Positions 8,205 to 16,895 of a stretch of 64,000 nt of DNA are shown piece after piece. The notes beneath the pieces were generated by a model. That model saw only the letters and a program-made list of their open reading frames with translations, had not been told where the DNA came from and did not search any database. Origin of the DNA: Micromonospora rhizosphaerae (GTDB taxonomy: Bacteria > Actinomycetota > Actinomycetes > Mycobacteriales > Micromonosporaceae); assembly GCF_900091465.1 (NCBI RefSeq), contig NZ_FMHV01000002.1, positions 744,001-808,000 of the forward strand, read 5' to 3'. Both the position numbers and the translations under genes were made by a program. Each line of letters begins with the position of its first letter. Position 1 is the first letter of the stretch.

Positions 8205-9065
8205 GTGCCTGAACTACCGGAGGTGGAAGCGCTCGCGGGTTACCTGCGCGAGCGCGCGGTGGGGCGCTGCGTGGACCGGATCGAGGTCGCGGCGATCAGC
8301 GCCCTGAAGACGTACGACCCGGCGCCGAGCGTCGTGGCCGGTCGGGCCGTGCTGAACGCCCGCCGGCACGGCAAGTTCCTCGACGTGGCCTTCGACGGCG
8401 GCCTGCACCTCGTGGTCCACCTGGCCCGGGCGGGCTGGCTGCAATACCGGGAGGCGTTCCCGTCGGCCGCCCCGCTCCGCCCGGGCAAGGGCCCGATCGC
8501 CCTGCGGGTACGCCTCGACGACGGCTCCGGCTTCGACCTGACCGAGGCCGGCACCCAGAAGAAGCTCGCCGCGTACCTGGTGACCGACCCGGCGCAGGTG
8601 CCCGGGGTGGCCAAGCTGGGCCCGGACGCGCTCGGCGCCGACCTGGCCACCTTCGCCGAGCGGATGCGCAGCCGCCGGGGCCAGGTGAAAGGGGTGCTGA
8701 CCGACCAGGCGGTGCTGGCCGGGGTCGGCAACGCGTACTCGGACGAGATCCTGCACGCGGCGAAGCTCTCCCCGTTCGCGCTCACTGACCGGCTGACCGA
8801 CGAGCAGTTGGCCGCCCTGCACGTGGCGACCCGGGAGGTGCTCGGCGACGCGGTCCGCCGCTCGGTGGGCCAGCGGGCCGCCGAGCTGAAGGGGGAGAAG
8901 CGCTCCGGGCTGAAGGTGCACGCCCGGACCGGCCTGCCCTGCCCGGTCTGCGGGGACACCGTCCGGGAGGTCTCCTTCGCCGACTCCAGCCTCCAGTACT
9001 GCCCCACCTGCCAGACCGGCGGCAAGCCGCTCGCTGACCGTCGGTTGTCCCGCCTCGTACGGTGA
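8205..9065 (+). CDS. Formamidopyrimidine/endonuclease VIII family DNA glycosylase
   Basis: A 286-residue base-excision repair glycosylase/AP lyase. After removal of the initiator it starts PELPEVEAL, giving the catalytic N-terminal proline and the following glutamate. The H2TH region is QAVLAGVGNAYSDEILHAA and the C-terminal zinc finger is CPVCG...CPTC, closing with the DNA-contacting GGKPLADRRLSR. GTG 8205 places the proline exactly at position 2, which decides the start. The finger-region divergence from classical MutM suggests one of the actinobacterial Fpg/Nei paralogues, so lesion preference (8-oxoG or oxidised pyrimidines) is uncertain. Confidence 0.9.
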   Translation: MPELPEVEALAGYLRERAVGRCVDRIEVAAISALKTYDPAPSVVAGRAVLNARRHGKFLDVAFDGGLHLVVHLARAGWLQYREAFPSAAPLRPGKGPIALRVRLDDGSGFDLTEAGTQKKLAAYLVTDPAQVPGVAKLGPDALGADLATFAERMRSRRGQVKGVLTDQAVLAGVGNAYSDEILHAAKLSPFALTDRLTDEQLAALHVATREVLGDAVRRSVGQRAAELKGEKRSGLKVHARTGLPCPVCGDTVREVSFADSSLQYCPTCQTGGKPLADRRLSRLVR

Positions 9066-9341
9066 GTTACAACACCCCCGGTTACGGAGAGGAATCGACC
9101 CGGGAGTGCCGAACCGCCCGGTCCACGGCTCTACCGGGCTTGCCATCCATCGGTATAGTGACTCGGTCCCCGGCTTCGAAACTGACCTGGAGCCGGCCGG
9201 ATCCCAGCTGGCACCAACCGGGCCGCGCTTCCTTCGGGTGAGCGGCCGACTCGGGGCCCGCGTGGGAGACTGGAACGGTGGGCGACGCGCGTCCTCACGG
9301 CGAGTGAGCGGCGCGTGTCATGCGGGAGGACATGGGTTGAG
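9066..9341. other. Intergenic region upstream of the sugar-phosphate transferase
   Basis: 276 bases with no supportable gene. A TATAGT hexamer at 9154-9159 could be a -10 element, but no good -35 sits at the right distance. A GGGAGGA at 9324-9330 is the likely ribosome-binding site for the downstream gene. Confidence 0.3.
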
Positions 9342-10904
9342 GTGACGACAAGCCTCCAGCGCCCGGTAACCAACGAAGGCCGGAGCAACAGCGTGCGGCA
9401 CGTCGACAGCTTCGAGATCCAGCCGCCGACTCCGTCGCCGCACAACGGCGTACCCCGGTCGGCGTGGGCCCGCGCCCGGCGCCGCGTCTCCCGCTGGCAC
9501 CGTCCCTACACCGCCGCGCTGCTGCTGCTCGACTTCTGCGCCGCGGCGCTGGCGAGCTTCCTCGCCCAGGAGATCTTCGGCCAGGCCCGGGCCGGCTTCT
9601 ACAACGCCAAGGAAGACCCCACCTGGTTCTACACGGTCGCGTTCCTGCTGCTGCCCCTCGGCTGGGTGGTCATCCTCTGGGCCAACCGGGCCTACGACCG
9701 GCGCTATCTCGGGCTCGGTCCGGACGAGTTCAAGCGGGTGATCCGGGGCGGGGTCGCCGTCGCCGCGACCGTCTCCTTCATCGCCTTCGCCACCAAGACC
9801 GACCTGTCCCGGTGGTCGGTCGGCTTCGCCCTGCTCGGGGCGTTGGTGCTGCTCCTGCTGGGCCGCTTCCTGGCCCGGTTCCTGCTGCACGTGATCCGCC
9901 GCAAGGCCGGTCAGGCCGGGCACCGGATGGTGCTGGTCGGCACCCTCCCGGAGTGCCTGGAGGTCTACGCCGCGGTCACCCGCAACCCGACCGCCGGACT
10001 GGTGCCGGTGGCCATCCACATCACCGACGGGTACGCCGCCGCCCGGGGCTTGGAGACCCCGGTGCCGGTGTACGCCGGCCGGGACGTGCTGGCCCTGGTG
10101 CGGGAGGTCGGCGGGGACACCATCGCGGTCTGCGGCTCGGCCAGCGCCGAGCCGGGCGAGCTGCGCCGGCTGGCCTGGCAGTTGGAGGGCTCCGGGGTCG
10201 ACCTGGTGGTCGCCCCCCAGCTCACCGACATCGCCGGCCCCCGGGTCCACATCCGCCCGATCGAGGGCCTGCCGCTGCTGCACGTCGAGGAGCCGACCCT
10301 GTCGGGCCCGGCGCTGCTGGCCAAGAACCTCATGGACCGGGTCGCCGCGGGACTGGGTCTGCTGCTGCTGGTGCCGCTCTTCGTCGCGATCGCCATCGCC
10401 ATCCGGATCTCCGACCCCGGGCCGGTCTTCTTCCGCCAGCCGCGGGTCGGCCACGAGGGGCGGACCTTCCAGGTCTGGAAGTTCCGCACCATGTACGTCG
10501 ACGCCGAGGAGCGGCTGGCCGGCCTGGTCGACCAGAACGAGACCGACGGCCTGCTGTTCAAGATGAAGCAGGACCCGCGGGTCTTCCCGGTGGGCCGCTT
10601 CCTGCGCGCCTCCTCGCTGGACGAGCTGCCGCAGTTGATCAACGTGCTGTGGGGCGAGATGTCCCTGGTCGGGCCGCGCCCGCTGCCCGCCGACGACGGT
10701 GACTTCCTCGGCGACGTACGCCGCCGGCTGCTGGTCCGGCCGGGCATCACTGGGCTGTGGCAGGTCTCCGGCCGCTCCGACCTCTCCTGGGACGAGGCGG
10801 TCCGGCTGGACCTCTACTACGTCGACAACTGGTCGCTCGCGTACGACCTGAGCATCCTGTGGCGCACCGTCGGCGTGGTGTTCGCCCGCAAGGGCGCGTA
10901 CTGA
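9342..10904 (+). CDS. Polyprenyl-phosphate sugar-1-phosphate transferase (exopolysaccharide priming enzyme)
   Basis: A WbaP/CpsE-like membrane enzyme of about 520 residues. Several N-terminal membrane segments are followed by a soluble nucleotide-binding-like region, one more hydrophobic segment (GLLLLVPLFVAIAIAI) and the catalytic C-terminal domain: GPVFFRQPRVG, VWKFRTM, the Asp-Glu pair in SSLDELPQ, and SLVGPRPLP. It loads a hexose-1-phosphate onto undecaprenyl phosphate to start an extracellular glycan. The start is uncertain: GTG 9342 follows GGGAGGA; GTG 9315 and GTG 9393 are also in frame. It stands alone, with no polysaccharide cluster beside it. Confidence 0.85.
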   Translation: MTTSLQRPVTNEGRSNSVRHVDSFEIQPPTPSPHNGVPRSAWARARRRVSRWHRPYTAALLLLDFCAAALASFLAQEIFGQARAGFYNAKEDPTWFYTVAFLLLPLGWVVILWANRAYDRRYLGLGPDEFKRVIRGGVAVAATVSFIAFATKTDLSRWSVGFALLGALVLLLLGRFLARFLLHVIRRKAGQAGHRMVLVGTLPECLEVYAAVTRNPTAGLVPVAIHITDGYAAARGLETPVPVYAGRDVLALVREVGGDTIAVCGSASAEPGELRRLAWQLEGSGVDLVVAPQLTDIAGPRVHIRPIEGLPLLHVEEPTLSGPALLAKNLMDRVAAGLGLLLLVPLFVAIAIAIRISDPGPVFFRQPRVGHEGRTFQVWKFRTMYVDAEERLAGLVDQNETDGLLFKMKQDPRVFPVGRFLRASSLDELPQLINVLWGEMSLVGPRPLPADDGDFLGDVRRRLLVRPGITGLWQVSGRSDLSWDEAVRLDLYYVDNWSLAYDLSILWRTVGVVFARKGAY

Positions 10905-10944
10905 CGCTCTTGGCGTAGCGGCCCCCAGGCGTCAGGATCGCTGC

Positions 10945-12168
10945 GTGGGTGGCAACCTCTCCGCCGTCTTCGGCGTCGTCTCGCTGGTCAGCGCGCTGGC
11001 CGCGGCCCTGTACGCGGTCGGCCGGCTGCGCGCCCGGCGGGGCATCGCCACGGCCACCCAGCGGGCCACCTACGAGGTGTTGCACACCGCTGGGCTGGCC
11101 GCCGAGCCGCTGCGGGCGGGGCTGAGCGCGGCGGGCGCGGCGAAGGCCGTACGCCATCTGCGGACCCTGGTGGGCGCGGCCGGGCTCGCGCTGACCGACC
11201 GGGAGGCGCTGCTCGCCCTCGACGGGCGTGGCGCGCACCACGGCCACCAACTCCTCGCGGCGGCCCGGCGGGCGGCGGCCGCCGGCCGGTCGACCGTGCT
11301 GCGGGAGTCGGAGCTGCACTGCGACCTGGTGGACTGCCCGGTCCGGGGCGCGGTGGTAGCGCCGCTGAGCGCGGACGGCCGGGTGGTCGGGGCGCTGGTC
11401 GCGATCGCCGACGACCAGCCGGCGCCCGGGCTGGTGCAGGCCACCCTGGAGACCGCGCACTGGACCAGCGACCAGCTCGCCCTGGCCGAGCTGGACTCCT
11501 CCCGGGAACGCCTGGCCCGGGCGGAGGTAAGGGCCCTGCGCGCCCAGATCAGCCCGCACTTCATCTACAACGCGCTGACCGCGATCGGCTCCTTCGTCCG
11601 CACCGACCCGGAGCGGGCGCGGGAGCTGATCCTGGAGTTCGCCGAGTTCACCCGCTACTCGTTCCGGGCACACGGCGAGTTCACCACGCTGGCCGAGGAG
11701 CTGCGCTCGATCGACCGCTACCTGACCATCGAGCGGGCCCGGTTCGGCGACCGGCTCCAGGTGCGGTTGCAGATCGCCCCGGAGGTGCTGCCGGTGACCC
11801 TGCCGTTCCTCTGCCTCCAGCCGCTGGTGGAGAACGCCGTCCGGCACGGGTTGTCCCGCAAGCCGGGCACCGGCATGGTGAGCATCGAGGCCCGCGACGC
11901 GGGCGCGGAATGCCACATAACGGTGGAGGACGACGGAGTGGGGATGGATCCGACCACGCTGACCGCCGGCATCGCCGAGCTGGCCGGCGCCGGCAGCGAC
12001 CCGACCGACGACCCGGGCCAGCACGTCGGCCTCTCGAACGTCGACGAGCGGCTCCGGTCGGTCTTCGGCGACCGGTTCGGCCTGGTCGTCGAGACCGGCC
12101 TCGGCTCGGGTACGAAGGTGAACATGCGGGTGCCCAAGTTCCACCCCGGCGTACGGGCGGGCTCGTGA
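10945..12168 (+). CDS. LytS-type sensor histidine kinase
   Basis: A 407-residue kinase of the His_kinase/LytS family. There is one N-terminal hydrophobic segment (about residues 5-25), a GAF-like sensor region with LHCDLVDCPVRGAVV at about 124-138, the phospho-acceptor His205 in QISPHFIYNAL, and an ATPase domain with ENAVRHG and VEDDGVGMD. The two cysteines in the GAF region (CDLVDC) are possible redox or ligand contacts. It overlaps the LytTR regulator by four bases (GTGA), so they form a cognate pair. E. coli relatives (BtsS, YpdA) control carboxylate transporters; the ligand here is unknown. Confidence 0.88.
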   Translation: MGGNLSAVFGVVSLVSALAAALYAVGRLRARRGIATATQRATYEVLHTAGLAAEPLRAGLSAAGAAKAVRHLRTLVGAAGLALTDREALLALDGRGAHHGHQLLAAARRAAAAGRSTVLRESELHCDLVDCPVRGAVVAPLSADGRVVGALVAIADDQPAPGLVQATLETAHWTSDQLALAELDSSRERLARAEVRALRAQISPHFIYNALTAIGSFVRTDPERARELILEFAEFTRYSFRAHGEFTTLAEELRSIDRYLTIERARFGDRLQVRLQIAPEVLPVTLPFLCLQPLVENAVRHGLSRKPGTGMVSIEARDAGAECHITVEDDGVGMDPTTLTAGIAELAGAGSDPTDDPGQHVGLSNVDERLRSVFGDRFGLVVETGLGSGTKVNMRVPKFHPGVRAGS

Positions 12169-12965
12169 GCGAGCGCAGCGAGCGAACCGACCGGGCCAGC
12201 GCAACGAACGCATCCGGATTCCTCCGGGTGCTGGCGGTGGACGACGAGCCGCCGGCGCTGGACGAGCTGGCCTACCACCTGCGGACCGACCCCCGGGTGG
12301 CCCGGCTGCACACCGCCGGCGACGCCACCGAGGCGCTGCGGGTGCTCCGGGACGGCGACGTGGACGTGGTCTTCCTGGACATCCGGATGCCCGGGCTGGA
12401 CGGGATGGAGCTGGCCCGGGTATTGCGCCGGTTCGCCCGGCCCCCGGCGATCGTCTTCGTCACCGCGTACGACGACGGCGCGGTGGACGCGTTCGACCTG
12501 GGCGCCACCGACTACGTCCGCAAGCCGGTACGCGCCGAGCGGCTCGCCGAGTCGCTGCGCCGGGTGATCGGCTCCCGGGTGGTGCCGTCGCATCCGGCCG
12601 CCCTGGCCCGGGCCGAGGAGGACCCGACCATCCCGATCGAGCTGGCCGGCACCACCCGGATGCTGCCCCGCTCGGCGGTGCGTTGGGTGGAGGCGCAGGG
12701 CGACTACGCCCGGCTGCACACGGCCGACGGTTCGCACCTGGTCCGGGTCTCGCTGGCCACCCTCGCCGAACGCTGGGCCGATGCCGGGTTCGTCCGGATC
12801 CACCGGTCGTATCTGGTGCAGTTGAAGCTGATCGCCGAGCTCCGGCTGGTCAACTCCGGCTACGTGGTGGTGATCGACGGGACGGAGCTGCCCGTGAGCC
12901 GCCGCCACACCCGGGAGCTGAAGGACAAGCTGGTCCGGGCCGCGAAGCAGGACTGGAACCGCTGA
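12165..12965 (+). CDS. LytTR-family response regulator
   Basis: A 266-residue regulator: receiver domain at about 20-140 with the acidic pair in VDDEP, phospho-acceptor Asp72 in VFLDIRMPGLDG, and KPV near the end, then a LytTR DNA-binding domain at about 160-262 (VRWVEAQGDYARLH, IHRSYLVQL). It is translationally coupled to the LytS kinase. The first 18 residues (SERSERTDRASATNA) are encoded by a dispersed repeat, so translation might really begin further in, for instance at the GTG 12228 just before VDDEP. Confidence 0.88.
   Translation: MSERSERTDRASATNASGFLRVLAVDDEPPALDELAYHLRTDPRVARLHTAGDATEALRVLRDGDVDVVFLDIRMPGLDGMELARVLRRFARPPAIVFVTAYDDGAVDAFDLGATDYVRKPVRAERLAESLRRVIGSRVVPSHPAALARAEEDPTIPIELAGTTRMLPRSAVRWVEAQGDYARLHTADGSHLVRVSLATLAERWADAGFVRIHRSYLVQLKLIAELRLVNSGYVVVIDGTELPVSRRHTRELKDKLVRAAKQDWNR
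12166..12208. repeat. SER-type dispersed repeat forming a gene's 5' end
   Basis: The run GAGCGAGCGCAGCGAGCGAA followed by a CCGACCGGGCCAGCGCAACG-like arm is a GAGCGA/TCGCTC-rich element read through as the first residues of the LytTR protein. It is related in composition to the repeats at 8121-8182. Confidence 0.5.
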
Positions 12966-12987
12966 GCCCGACGGGTCGGCGGGCCGC

Positions 12988-15168
12988 TCAGGCCGCCGGC
13001 GGGACCCGGACGTCCGCCGCGTGCAGCGGCACGTAGTGGTCGAAGAAGAGCGCCTTGACCAGCTCGACCCGGCCGGACACCCCGAACGCCGTGAACAGCG
13101 ACATCATGCCGTCCTGCACGGCGTACGCGGACATGCCCAGGTCCTGCGCGATCTGGCGGGTGTTGCGCCCCCGGGCGACGGCCCCGAGCAGCCGCCCCTG
13201 CCAGGGTTCCAGCCCGAGCGCCCGGATGACGAAGTCGCTCACCTGGTGCGGCCGGATGCGCTGCACGGTGACCGCCAGCGCGGTCTCCCGTGGCACCGCG
13301 TGGAAGGCGAGCCACCGGCCGTCGTGGTGGGCGCCCGACGGGTCCAGCAGGCCCGACACCCGGCCCCGGGTGACGGCGGCGCCCATCCTGGCCAGCTCCG
13401 TGGTGTCCAGCAGGTGCCGGGCGTCCTCGGTCATGTCGAAGAGCCGGCCGTCGGGCGAGAGGGTCAACGAACCCGCCAGCGGCGGCTGGTGCCGGGCCGG
13501 CGGCTCGGGCTCGGGCGCGGGCGCCGGCTGGGCGGAGGGCCGGCCGCGTCGTGCCCGGCGCGGTATCGGTAGGCCGAGCCACCGGGGGGCGGGCGGCTCC
13601 TCCGGCGGGTCGGGAAGGGTCTCTTCCGGCGGCGCAGCCTCCCCCGCCCCCGGCGGTGCCTCCGCGGGCGGGTCGCCGCGGACGAGGCTGCGGTGCAGTG
13701 CCACACCGAGCGGCCGGCTCGCGGGCGCGAGCTGCGCGATGTCCGCGTCGGTGAAGCGGCCGCCGGCCCGGTAGAGCAGCAGCGTCCCCCAGGTCCCCTC
13801 GTGGTCGTAGCAGGACAGGCGCAGTTCGTCGACGAGACCGCGCGGCTTGAGCAGATGCCGGAAGCGCCAACTGGACGACGGGTCTCCCTGGGTGCTGGCG
13901 CCGAGGGTACCCACCCGGGCGCCCTCCGCCAGGTCGACGATCCGCAGGACGTCCTCCTGGCCGTACTCGTTGGCGAACAGTTCGCGCTCGAACTGGTCGT
14001 CGTGCGGGCCGCCGTCCACCACGCAGGACGCCCACATCAACGTGGTCGGATCCAGCACGGCCCAGATCGCCAGGTCGAAATCGACCGCGCCGCGCAGCAG
14101 CACGCTGGCCTGCCGCCGGAGCGCGACGTGATCGAGCGAGCCGTCGAGGTGCCGGGCGAGCCGCGCCACGTACGGTTCACCGGCGGGGCCGGTGGCGGGC
14201 GGCAGGGAAAGCGGATCGGGCCGCAGCGCGATCCGGCCCCTGGACGATCCGCCCAGGCTGCCGCTCTCCGCCTCCCCCGCCGAGGGTTCCGACCCGGCCG
14301 GCTCGTCCAGATCGTCCTCGGCCGGGCGGTCCAGCGGTACCTGGACGCCGGCCGCGTACGCCAGGGTGACCGCGACCTCGTGGCTGTCCGGACGCTGGTT
14401 CGGCTTCTTGAGCAGGCAACGGTGCACGAGGCCACGGACGATCGGCGGGAGGCCGGGCACCATGGGCAGCGGGGCGGGTTCGAGGAAGGCGTGCGCCTCC
14501 AGCATCTCCACGTTGGAATTCGCCGCCCATGGCAACCGGCCGGCCAACAACCGGTAGAGGATCACCCCGAGCGCGTAGACGTCGGCCGCCGGGAGGACGG
14601 CCTCCCCGAAGAGCCGCTCCGGCGCCACGTACTCCGGGGTGCCGCGCAGTTCGCCCCCGTCCTCCTCCTGGTCGTGCTTGCCGGCCACCGCCGCCAGGCC
14701 GAAGTCGACCACCTTGGCACCGGCCGGGGTGAGCATCACGTTGCCCGGCTTCACGTCGCGATGCACCACCCCGTGGGCGTGCGCGGAGGCGAGCGCGGAC
14801 GCGATCTCGGCGCAGCAGCGCAGCGCCGACTCGACGGGGAGCGGACCGCGCTTGAGCCGGTTGTGCAGCGAGCGGCCCTGGAGAAGCTCCATGACCACGA
14901 ACGGCACCCGGTTGCCGGCGTCCGTCACCGACTCGCCGTAGTCGTACACGGCGGCGATGTGCGGGTGGGTCAGCCTGGCAGCGGCCCGAGCCTCGGCCAG
15001 CACCCGCTGGCGCGATTCCGCGTCCTCGGCGAACCGGGAGGCGAGCACCTTCACCGCCACCTGCCGGTCCAGCACCTCGTCGAAGGCGCGCCAGACGACA
15101 CCCATGCCACCCTGGCCGATCTGGTCGACCAGCCGGTAGCGGTACCCCAGGATCTCCTCGCCCCCCAC
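12988..15168 (-). CDS. Soluble Ser/Thr protein kinase with GAF-like middle and LuxR-like HTH end
   Basis: A 726-residue protein. The N-terminal kinase is intact: GQGGMG loop at 18-23, Lys40 in VAVKVL, HRDVKPGN with Asp138, and DFG at 155-157. After an acidic linker comes a GAF-like region (about 330-500), a Pro-rich linker, a PAS-like region and a C-terminal LuxR-type helix-turn-helix with GRNTRQIAQDLGMSAYAVQDGM. No membrane segment is seen, unlike PASTA-type kinases. Kinase plus DNA-binding output in one chain recalls PknK, but the AAA ATPase part is absent. GTG 15168 is preferred over a TTG at 15201. Divergent from a LuxR response regulator beside the Tad operon. Confidence 0.85.
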   Translation of the reverse strand: MGGEEILGYRYRLVDQIGQGGMGVVWRAFDEVLDRQVAVKVLASRFAEDAESRQRVLAEARAAARLTHPHIAAVYDYGESVTDAGNRVPFVVMELLQGRSLHNRLKRGPLPVESALRCCAEIASALASAHAHGVVHRDVKPGNVMLTPAGAKVVDFGLAAVAGKHDQEEDGGELRGTPEYVAPERLFGEAVLPAADVYALGVILYRLLAGRLPWAANSNVEMLEAHAFLEPAPLPMVPGLPPIVRGLVHRCLLKKPNQRPDSHEVAVTLAYAAGVQVPLDRPAEDDLDEPAGSEPSAGEAESGSLGGSSRGRIALRPDPLSLPPATGPAGEPYVARLARHLDGSLDHVALRRQASVLLRGAVDFDLAIWAVLDPTTLMWASCVVDGGPHDDQFERELFANEYGQEDVLRIVDLAEGARVGTLGASTQGDPSSSWRFRHLLKPRGLVDELRLSCYDHEGTWGTLLLYRAGGRFTDADIAQLAPASRPLGVALHRSLVRGDPPAEAPPGAGEAAPPEETLPDPPEEPPAPRWLGLPIPRRARRGRPSAQPAPAPEPEPPARHQPPLAGSLTLSPDGRLFDMTEDARHLLDTTELARMGAAVTRGRVSGLLDPSGAHHDGRWLAFHAVPRETALAVTVQRIRPHQVSDFVIRALGLEPWQGRLLGAVARGRNTRQIAQDLGMSAYAVQDGMMSLFTAFGVSGRVELVKALFFDHYVPLHAADVRVPPAA

Positions 15169-15356
15169 GAGTCCAGTTTGCCCTCTCCGCTCCGGCGGCA
15201 ATCTGTCGGAAATCCGCTCTCCCGCAGATCAGGGCGGCAGGAACTGGACGTTCCCGGCACGAGCCGGGAGTTGTTCCGCCCTGGACGTGGTAATCATCAA
15301 TATCGTCGGGTCTCGCCGCCTGGTGAGCTCGCCATCGATCGCCGCGAGGGGGCCGC

Positions 15357-15971
15357 ATGTCGGTGTCGACGGTCTTCGCTCTCCACGCCCGGCCCGCCAC
15401 CCACCTGCTGGTCAGTCGTGCCGTCGCCGCCCTGGCGGACACGGAACTGGTCGGCGTCAGCAGCCGGGCCGGCGAGGCCCTGCGGGTCCTCGACATCCTG
15501 GCGCCGGACGCGCTGACCGTGGACGTCCGCCTGCCCGACGGCGACGGGATCGATCTGGCGTCGCGGGTGCGCGCCCGTCGACCCGACCTGCGGGTGGTGC
15601 TGTTCGGCTCGGCCACCGACCAGTTGCTCCGGCGCGCGGTGACCGCGGGAGTCTCGGCGTACCTGCCCCGCACGGCGGGGGTCGCGCAGACCGCGGACGC
15701 CATCCGGGACAGCCTGGCGGGACGGGCCAGCTTCCCGTCCCGCTCCCTCGCCGGCGCTCTGCGCAGCGGCCCGCCGGCCGGGTTGAGCCGGCGGGAGCGC
15801 GAGGTCAACCAGCTGATCCTCGACGGGCTGAGCCCGATCGAGATAGCCCGCCGGCTGCAGGTCAGCGAGTCGACCGTCAGGACGTACGCCGCCCGGGCCC
15901 GAGCCAAGATCGACATGGCGGCCAGGCCGGACGCCGAGGGCGGGTGGCGCGGCTCCCCGCCCTCCGGATAG
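15357..15971 (+). CDS. LuxR-type response regulator with degenerate receiver
   Basis: A 204-residue protein with NarL/FixJ layout. The receiver keeps an aspartate at the acceptor position (LTVDVRLPDGDG) but the normal N-terminal acidic pair is replaced (TVFALHARPATH) and the conserved lysine position reads YLPRT. The C-terminal HTH is canonical: LSRREREVNQLILDGLSP, then IARRLQVSESTVRTY. Loss of the metal-binding acids suggests phosphorylation-independent control. ATG 15357 has GAGGGGG upstream. It is divergent from the kinase-LuxR fusion and convergent with the end of the Tad operon, so it may regulate pilus genes. Confidence 0.85.
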   Translation: MSVSTVFALHARPATHLLVSRAVAALADTELVGVSSRAGEALRVLDILAPDALTVDVRLPDGDGIDLASRVRARRPDLRVVLFGSATDQLLRRAVTAGVSAYLPRTAGVAQTADAIRDSLAGRASFPSRSLAGALRSGPPAGLSRREREVNQLILDGLSPIEIARRLQVSESTVRTYAARARAKIDMAARPDAEGGWRGSPPSG

Positions 15972-15979
15972 CGGGGTCG

Positions 15980-16891
15980 TCAGTTGCCGAAGGCGTCCAG
16001 CAGCCTGATCACGCCCGGCCCGATCACGACGACGAACAGTGCGGGGAAGAGGCAGAAGATCATCGGGAAGAGGATCTTCACCGGCACCTTCTGCGCGAGT
16101 TCCTCAGCCCGCTGGCGCCGGCGCAGGCGCATCTCGGCGGCCTGCTGCCGCAGCACCTTGGCCATCGGGACACCCAGCGTCGTCGCCTGCACCGCCGCCG
16201 ACGCGAACGCCTTCAGCTCGTTGACGCTGGTCCGGGCGGCCATCTGGCGCAACGCGTCCACCCGCGGACGGCCGATCTGCATCTCGTGCAGCAGCCGGGC
16301 GAACTCGCCGACCATCGGCCCCCGGCCGTTCCGGACCACCTGCGCCAGGGCGGCCTCGAACCCCAGACCCGCCTCGACCGTCACCACCAGGGTGTCCATG
16401 ATGTCGGGCAGGGTGCGGCGGATCTCCTGCTGCCGCTCCTGCGCGAGGTGCAGCACGAGCAGGTCCGGCGCGAAGAATCCGGCGGCGGCGCCGGCCACCA
16501 CCCACACCGCCGCGCCGACCGGGCCGGCGAGGACCACCGCCAGGAGCAGCCCGACGGCGGCGCCGACGAAGAGCAGCACACCCTTGTACGCGAGCACCGC
16601 GTCGATGCCGAGCCAGGACGGATTGCCCGCCTGGTCCAACCGGCGGCCCAGGCCCTCGAACGCGCCGGCGGGCGTCAACCGGCGACCGACCGACCGCGCC
16701 TGGTCGACCAGCGCTCCGTGGGGCTGGCCGCCGACCCGCGGGGCTGACGGGAGGAGGCGGTAGCCCTGGTCGGCCGCCTGCAGGGTGCGGGCGACCGCAC
16801 GCCGGTCACTCCCGCCGGTCACCGCGAACATGGCAGCCACGAGCGCCAGGAACAGCGCGCCCAGGCCGGTCACCAACAGCAGCGAGTCCAT
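15980..16891 (-). CDS. tadC: TadC, inner-membrane T2SS-F platform protein
   Basis: A 303-residue membrane protein with an N-terminal anchor, two central hydrophobic segments (about 105-150), the T2SSF cytoplasmic domain (DIMDTLVVTVEAGLGFEAAL) and a C-terminal segment (ILFPMIFCLFPALFVVVIGPG). With TadB it forms the platform on which the CpaF ATPase drives Flp pilin assembly. It is the last gene of the eight-gene Tad operon, four bases after tadB, and converges on the response regulator nine bases away. Confidence 0.9.
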   Translation of the reverse strand: MDSLLLVTGLGALFLALVAAMFAVTGGSDRRAVARTLQAADQGYRLLPSAPRVGGQPHGALVDQARSVGRRLTPAGAFEGLGRRLDQAGNPSWLGIDAVLAYKGVLLFVGAAVGLLLAVVLAGPVGAAVWVVAGAAAGFFAPDLLVLHLAQERQQEIRRTLPDIMDTLVVTVEAGLGFEAALAQVVRNGRGPMVGEFARLLHEMQIGRPRVDALRQMAARTSVNELKAFASAAVQATTLGVPMAKVLRQQAAEMRLRRRQRAEELAQKVPVKILFPMIFCLFPALFVVVIGPGVIRLLDAFGN

Positions 16892-16895
16892 CCCC

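Noticed and set aside
9066..9341. Structured RNA or riboswitch upstream of the sugar-phosphate transferase
   Set aside because: No recognised consensus core and no convincing long stem could be found by eye.
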